Source: Cerasicoccus arenae (GTDB taxonomy: Bacteria > Verrucomicrobiota > Verrucomicrobiia > Opitutales > Cerasicoccaceae). Taken from it: a stretch of 58,947 nucleotides of DNA. The stretch's first letter is position 1, and each line of letters opens with the position of its first letter. The notes under the pieces were generated by a model. It saw nothing but the letters and a program-made list of their open reading frames with translations, made no database searches and was not told the DNA's origin. Shown here one piece after another: positions 55,230 to 58,947 of this stretch. The stretch is from positions 1 through 58,947 of the forward strand of contig NZ_BMXG01000025.1 of the NCBI RefSeq assembly GCF_014651635.1, written 5' to 3'. The translations under genes were made by a program, and so were the position numbers.

Positions 55230-56201
55230 TTACAGAGCAGCAACGATCTTGTTCTCCAGCTTGACGATGTCTTGGCCGAACTTGCGAATGCCTTCGGACA
55301 GCTTTTCCGTCGCCATTTGATCTTCGTTGAGCATCCAGCGGAATGCCTTCTCGTCGATGTCGAGCTTCTCGATGTCAGCTTCCTTCGCGGAATCAGCACA
55401 GAGCTTTTGCTCCAGCGTGCCTTTGTTGGCGGCCAACTCAGCAAGGAGCTTAGGGCTAATGGTGAGCAGGTCGCAACCTGCCAGCTCAATGATTTCGCCG
55501 GTGTTGCGGAAACTTGCGCCCATAACCTCCGTCGCGTAACCGAACTTCTTATAGTAAGTATAGATCTGCTGGACGGACTGCACGCCTGGGTCTTCGGCAC
55601 CTGCGAAGTCCTTGCCCGTGTCCTTCTTATACCAGTCGAGGATACGGCCGACAAAAGGCGAAATGAGCTGTGCGCCAACTTGCGCTGCACCGACGGCTTG
55701 TGCCATGGAGAAGAGCAGCGTCATATTACAGTTGATGCCTTCCTTCTTAAGGATTTCTGCGGCCTTAATGCCCTCCCAAGTCGAAGCGAGCTTGATTAGG
55801 ATACGTTCGCGGGAAATGCCGTTCTTTTCATAGAGGGCGATAATTTCCTTGGCGACCGAAACGCTGCCATTGACATCAAAGGACAGACGGGCGTCGACTT
55901 CGGTCGAAACGCGGCCTGGAACGATATTCAGAATTTTCGAACCAAAAGCGACGAGCAGGTCGATCATCACCTGGCGACTCAGGGCGTCACCAGTCAGGCT
56001 GGAGCCCTTGTTGTCGGCAATGGCTTTATCAAAAAGAGGGGCGTATTCGGGCATCTCGACCGCCGTGTAAATCAGGGTCGGATTAGTCGTCGCGTCCTGC
56101 GGCTGATATTCTTTCATCGACTCGAAATCACCGGTATCGGCAACCACCTTGGTGTATTGCTTCAGGGATTCGAGTTGGTTCGAGGCTGTTTGGGTGCTCA
56201 T
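55230..56201 (-). CDS. tal: Transaldolase
   Basis: 323-residue class I aldolase of the non-oxidative pentose phosphate pathway, moving a dihydroxyacetone unit between sugar phosphates. [18 protein letters not shown] at the N-terminus, [13 protein letters not shown], and the Schiff-base Lys137 in [32 protein letters not shown] and [14 protein letters not shown] complete the E. coli-like subfamily. Full length. Confidence 0.97.
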   Translation of the reverse strand: MSTQTASNQLESLKQYTKVVADTGDFESMKEYQPQDATTNPTLIYTAVEMPEYAPLFDKAIADNKGSSLTGDALSRQVMIDLLVAFGSKILNIVPGRVSTEVDARLSFDVNGSVSVAKEIIALYEKNGISRERILIKLASTWEGIKAAEILKKEGINCNMTLLFSMAQAVGAAQVGAQLISPFVGRILDWYKKDTGKDFAGAEDPGVQSVQQIYTYYKKFGYATEVMGASFRNTGEIIELAGCDLLTISPKLLAELAANKGTLEQKLCADSAKEADIEKLDIDEKAFRWMLNEDQMATEKLSEGIRKFGQDIVKLENKIVAAL

Positions 56202-56277
56202 GATTATGATTTTTTATAGATAAGGCAGTATGGCCGTTGTTGTTGTTCAAACGCCAGCGTGTCCCTCTAAGATGAGA

Positions 56278-56700
56278 TCATTGCGCGTGGGACTTCAACC
56301 TTTTAGCAGCAAAAACTGCCAAAATACCCCAACCAGCCAGAAAACATGCACCCCCCAACGGCGTAACTGGGCCTAGCCATTTTGGGCCACCCAACGCCAG
56401 CCAATAGAGCGACCCGCTGAAAAGGACCACACCCACTCCGAAAAACCACGCCGCCAAACCAATGGTGCGACCACGAGACAGCTCCACTGGCCGAAACGAC
56501 AGCGCCAGCAGCGCCAATGCATGCCAGAACTGGTAGTCCACCGCCGTCTTCCAGACATCGAGCATGTCGTGAGATTCGAGCGTAGCTTTGAGGCCGTGAG
56601 CTCCAAAAGCACCCAGTAGCACAGATAGAAACGCAAAAACAGCCGCCGCCAAAAAAATGCGCGGAGAGCAGTTAAGAGTTGAACAATTATGGTCAGACAT
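56278..56700 (-). CDS. DUF423 family membrane protein
   Basis: Starting at 56700 (MSDHNCSTLNCSPRIF) the product is 140 residues with four membrane helices; upstream in-frame codons (to 56889) are not conserved-looking, and Met at 56712 is an alternative. The FLSVLLGAFGAHGLKATLES signature and the FWHALALLALSF and TPLGGACFLAGWGILAVFA stretches are typical of DUF423/YgdD-type inner-membrane proteins, whose role is unknown. Confidence 0.88.
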   Translation of the reverse strand: MSDHNCSTLNCSPRIFLAAAVFAFLSVLLGAFGAHGLKATLESHDMLDVWKTAVDYQFWHALALLALSFRPVELSRGRTIGLAAWFFGVGVVLFSGSLYWLALGGPKWLGPVTPLGGACFLAGWGILAVFAAKRLKSHAQ

Positions 56701-56910
56701 ACAGATATTCATTGGTTTTCGGGAAAAAATGGCCGTAAACAAGCCATTTATGCCAATATGGGAAACATTCCATGAGAAACGGCATACGACATGCTGAAAG
56801 ATAACTCGAAAAAAAACTTGAAATTTTGAACGTTTTTTGGAAATGTTCGTCTTGCTGAGCCTAACCAGCTCATAAAACCTAGCAAACAAAACCTAACTGA
56901 CACACATATC

Positions 56911-57780
56911 ATGAAAAAGACCATCGCGACTATCGCCATCATCGGCGCCGCAACGGGTGCATCTGCTGACTTCCTCAGCGATCTGTCCATCAGCGGTACC
57001 TTTGATTTCGAAACCGAATACGTCTACCGCGCTTCCAAGCTCGCTGACCAATCTTTCCAACCTAGCGTTGAGTTCGGCTACCCAGTTCTGGGCGGCGACC
57101 TTTATGCAGGTGTTTGGACCAACCAACCGATCACTCCAGCTACCACTGCAATCACCGTTGGTGGTATTCCAGTCGGAACAGCTCGTGCCGGTATCGGTAA
57201 CGAAATCGACTTCTATGCTGGTTATGCATACCCAGTGACCGACATCTTCACCGTTGATCTTGGTGCTACCTATTACTGGTACCCTGAGTCGGCTGGTGCT
57301 GGTGCCATCAACCACACCACTGAAGTTTATTTCGGTGTGTCGGCTGACGTCCTCCTGAGCCCTGCCGTTTATTTCTACTATGACTTCGACCTCAAGCAGA
57401 CTCTGGTTGAGCTTTCGATCGGTTATAGCCTGGACCTCGGCGAGTACCTCGGTGCTGAAGGCCTGTCCATCGACACAGGTGCATACTTCGGTCTGCTCAA
57501 CACTGGTGACACATCAGGCGGTTCCGCAACCAACTTCATCCTGAATCCACCAGTTGCTGGCTTGACTGCACCTGTTGATAACAGCAATGGCTACACCTAC
57601 GGTGGTGTAACTGGCGACCTCGTTTATGCATTCAGCGAAAATGTCTCCGGTTCCATCGGTGTTCGCTGGTCCATCAACAACGACGGCGACAGCGGCACAT
57701 TGGCTGGCAACGGTCCTGCGAACTTCTTCGGTTCCGCTTCCCAGGTCTGGTTCGGTTCGACCCTCGGCTTCTCCTACTAA
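56911..57780 (+). CDS. TorF-family putative porin
   Basis: 289 residues with a signal peptide (MKKTIATIAIIGAATGASA) and a beta-barrel: alternating aromatic strands such as SISGTFDFETEYVYRASKLA, EIDFYAGYAYPVTDIFTVDL, VYFYYDFDLKQTLVELSIGY and a C-terminal GSTLGFSY ending in Tyr, as outer-membrane proteins do for BAM recognition. The start of the mature part fits the Gcw_chp/TorF putative porin family. Rich in ggt and aac-type codons, suggesting high expression. Followed by a strong terminator. Confidence 0.85.
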   Translation: MKKTIATIAIIGAATGASADFLSDLSISGTFDFETEYVYRASKLADQSFQPSVEFGYPVLGGDLYAGVWTNQPITPATTAITVGGIPVGTARAGIGNEIDFYAGYAYPVTDIFTVDLGATYYWYPESAGAGAINHTTEVYFGVSADVLLSPAVYFYYDFDLKQTLVELSIGYSLDLGEYLGAEGLSIDTGAYFGLLNTGDTSGGSATNFILNPPVAGLTAPVDNSNGYTYGGVTGDLVYAFSENVSGSIGVRWSINNDGDSGTLAGNGPANFFGSASQVWFGSTLGFSY

Positions 57781-57815
57781 TATAGTAGTTAGCTGAGTTT
57801 CGACTCAACACTTTC

Positions 57816-57847
57816 AACCCGCGCTGGTCTTCCAGCGCGGGTTTTTT
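57816..57847 (+). terminator. Terminator of the porin gene
   Basis: AACCCGCGCTGG pairs perfectly with CCAGCGCGGGTT around loop TCTT, followed by a T-run, 36 bases after the porin stop. Confidence 0.92.
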
Positions 57848-57894
57848 CTTTTCCCCATGCTCGAAATGCATTTTGCTGTCCCGCTTTCCCACTC

Positions 57895-58947
57895 ATGAGC
57901 GACACTCCTTCCAACGACTCCCCCATCCGCAAACTCATCGTCGAACTCGGCGACCGCAGCTACCCGATCTGGATCGGGAGCGATGTGAGCGAGATGCGAA
58001 ATCAGGAGCTTGATCAAGCCGGAGAAGGCGCGTTGCTCATTGACCAGCAGCTAAAAGATGGATTCCAGCTAAAATCCGGCTTCACCATTCCCGTCTATCC
58101 AAACGGCGAAACAGCAAAATCAATGAAGCTGCTTGGTGAAATCTACGAACACCTGGCCACCAATGGCATCGGGCGTGATGGATTCCTCGCCGCAGTCGGT
58201 GGCGGAGTCACCGGTGACCTTGGCGGATTCGCAGCTGCCAGTTACTTGCGTGGCATTGATTTTTACCAGATCCCCACGACCCTCCTCGCCATGGTCGATA
58301 GCTCTGTAGGTGGCAAGACCGGCATCAATATTTCCGCTGGCAAAAACCTAGTCGGCGCATTCTGGCAGCCCCAAGCAGTCTATATTTCGACACAGTATCT
58401 TCAGACGCTTCCAGCCTGGGAATTCTCCGCTGGCATGGCAGAAGTCATCAAATACGGCATGCTCTACGACCCCGCGCTTTATGATCAACTAACGCAGTTG
58501 GAAAAGCCGCTCGCTTGGGATCATCCAGCGCTACCCGACGTCATTTACCGCTGCTGTGAAATCAAAGCTGAGATTGTCAAAGACGACGAAAAGGAAACGG
58601 CTGCCACTGGTGGACGCGCATTATTGAACCTCGGCCACACCTTCGCTCACGCCATCGAGAATGTCGCGGGCTACGGCACTTACTTGCACGGCGAAGCCGT
58701 CGCAATCGGCCTTGTCCTCGCGGCCCGTCTTTCCGAAGAACTCACCAAGGCCGGACGCCCCGGCTTCAGCATTACCAGCGAAGACGTCGCCAGTGTAACG
58801 GATTTGATAGCACGTTATCATTTACCAACCGACCTACGCTCCGTCCTCAAACGCCGCAGTCGCGTGGCAGATTACACTTGGGCAAAGACAGCTCCAGCAT
58901 CCCCCCCCGCCGCTACCGCCGAAGACTGCCCCCCTGACGCCCCCCCC
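57895..58947 (+). CDS. aroB: 3-dehydroquinate synthase, cut by the window end
   Basis: Second step of the shikimate pathway. Open to the window end: 351 codons from ATG 57895. NAD-binding GGGVTGDLGGFAAASYLRG (~99-117), PTTLLAMVDSSVGGKTGIN, GMAEVIKYGMLYDP, and Zn ligands in LNLGHTFAHAIENV and LHGEAVAIGLVL. The product matches the family up to RYHLPTDLR, then becomes SVLKRRSRVADYTWAKTAP and a Pro/Ala-rich stretch instead of the usual DKK segment, so the last ~100 bases may carry an indel or low-quality sequence. Confidence 0.92.
   Translation, partial: MSDTPSNDSPIRKLIVELGDRSYPIWIGSDVSEMRNQELDQAGEGALLIDQQLKDGFQLKSGFTIPVYPNGETAKSMKLLGEIYEHLATNGIGRDGFLAAVGGGVTGDLGGFAAASYLRGIDFYQIPTTLLAMVDSSVGGKTGINISAGKNLVGAFWQPQAVYISTQYLQTLPAWEFSAGMAEVIKYGMLYDPALYDQLTQLEKPLAWDHPALPDVIYRCCEIKAEIVKDDEKETAATGGRALLNLGHTFAHAIENVAGYGTYLHGEAVAIGLVLAARLSEELTKAGRPGFSITSEDVASVTDLIARYHLPTDLRSVLKRRSRVADYTWAKTAPASPPAATAEDCPPDAPP

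Overview
The window reads as a piece of chromosome from the PVC superphylum, most likely Verrucomicrobiota of the Opitutae type. The basis is a complete Gram-negative division and cell-wall (dcw) cluster with a LysM gene between murD and ftsW (the position of nlpD in Chlamydiae), an exosortase fused to an EpsI-like domain, a TorF-like porin, and a giant LamG/metallophosphoesterase secreted protein. The taxonomic call is inference from gene content; there is no rRNA gene in the window.

Layout. 0-5 kb: psd, an ADP-ribosylglycohydrolase, a YCII-like gene coupled to thrS, and a lipoprotein. 5.1-12.0 kb: one 2278-residue secreted protein with three LamG domains and two calcineurin-like phosphoesterase domains. 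12.5 kb: tRNA-Leu(CAA). 12.8-17.7 kb: a MacAB-TolC-like export operon. 17.9-21.0 kb: a run of small, AT-richer, co-oriented genes separated by imperfect palindromes that look like integron attC sites, with no integrase visible; this is the most unusual part of the window. 21.6-24.6 kb: an LpxO/AspH-type hydroxylase, the exosortase-EpsI fusion and a small unknown gene. 24.6-29.6 kb: a family 4-like uracil-DNA glycosylase, dnaG (broken by a 16-G tract and lacking its zinc ligands) and rpoD. 29.7-49.3 kb: the dcw cluster on the minus strand, read as mraZ, small orf, rsmH, ftsL, ftsI, murE, murF, mraY, murD, LysM gene, ftsW, murG, murC-murB fusion, ddl, ftsQ, ftsA, ftsZ. 49.4-58.9 kb: tlyA, a proline-rich lipoprotein gene, rpsU, trmH, a lipoprotein, a metallo-beta-lactamase-fold hydrolase, ferritin, transaldolase, a DUF423 protein, a TorF-like porin, and aroB cut by the window end.

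How it works together. The dcw genes cover peptidoglycan precursor synthesis from UDP-MurNAc to lipid II (MurC, E, F, MraY, D, G, with MurB fused to MurC and Ddl supplying D-Ala-D-Ala), septal polymerisation (FtsW, FtsI) and the divisome core (FtsL, Q, A, Z). Many neighbours overlap by ATGA, so translation is probably coupled. Four 10-bp-spaced GTGG repeats upstream of mraZ look like a MraZ operator, suggesting autoregulation of the cluster. The TolC, adaptor, ATPase and permease genes form one tripartite pump or exporter. The cassette-like genes do not form a recognisable pathway, as expected for integron cassettes.

Caveats: all assignments come from reading motifs by eye. Long G/C homopolymers are frequent, and C-rich low-complexity sequence sits at both window ends, so some frame breaks could be sequence errors.
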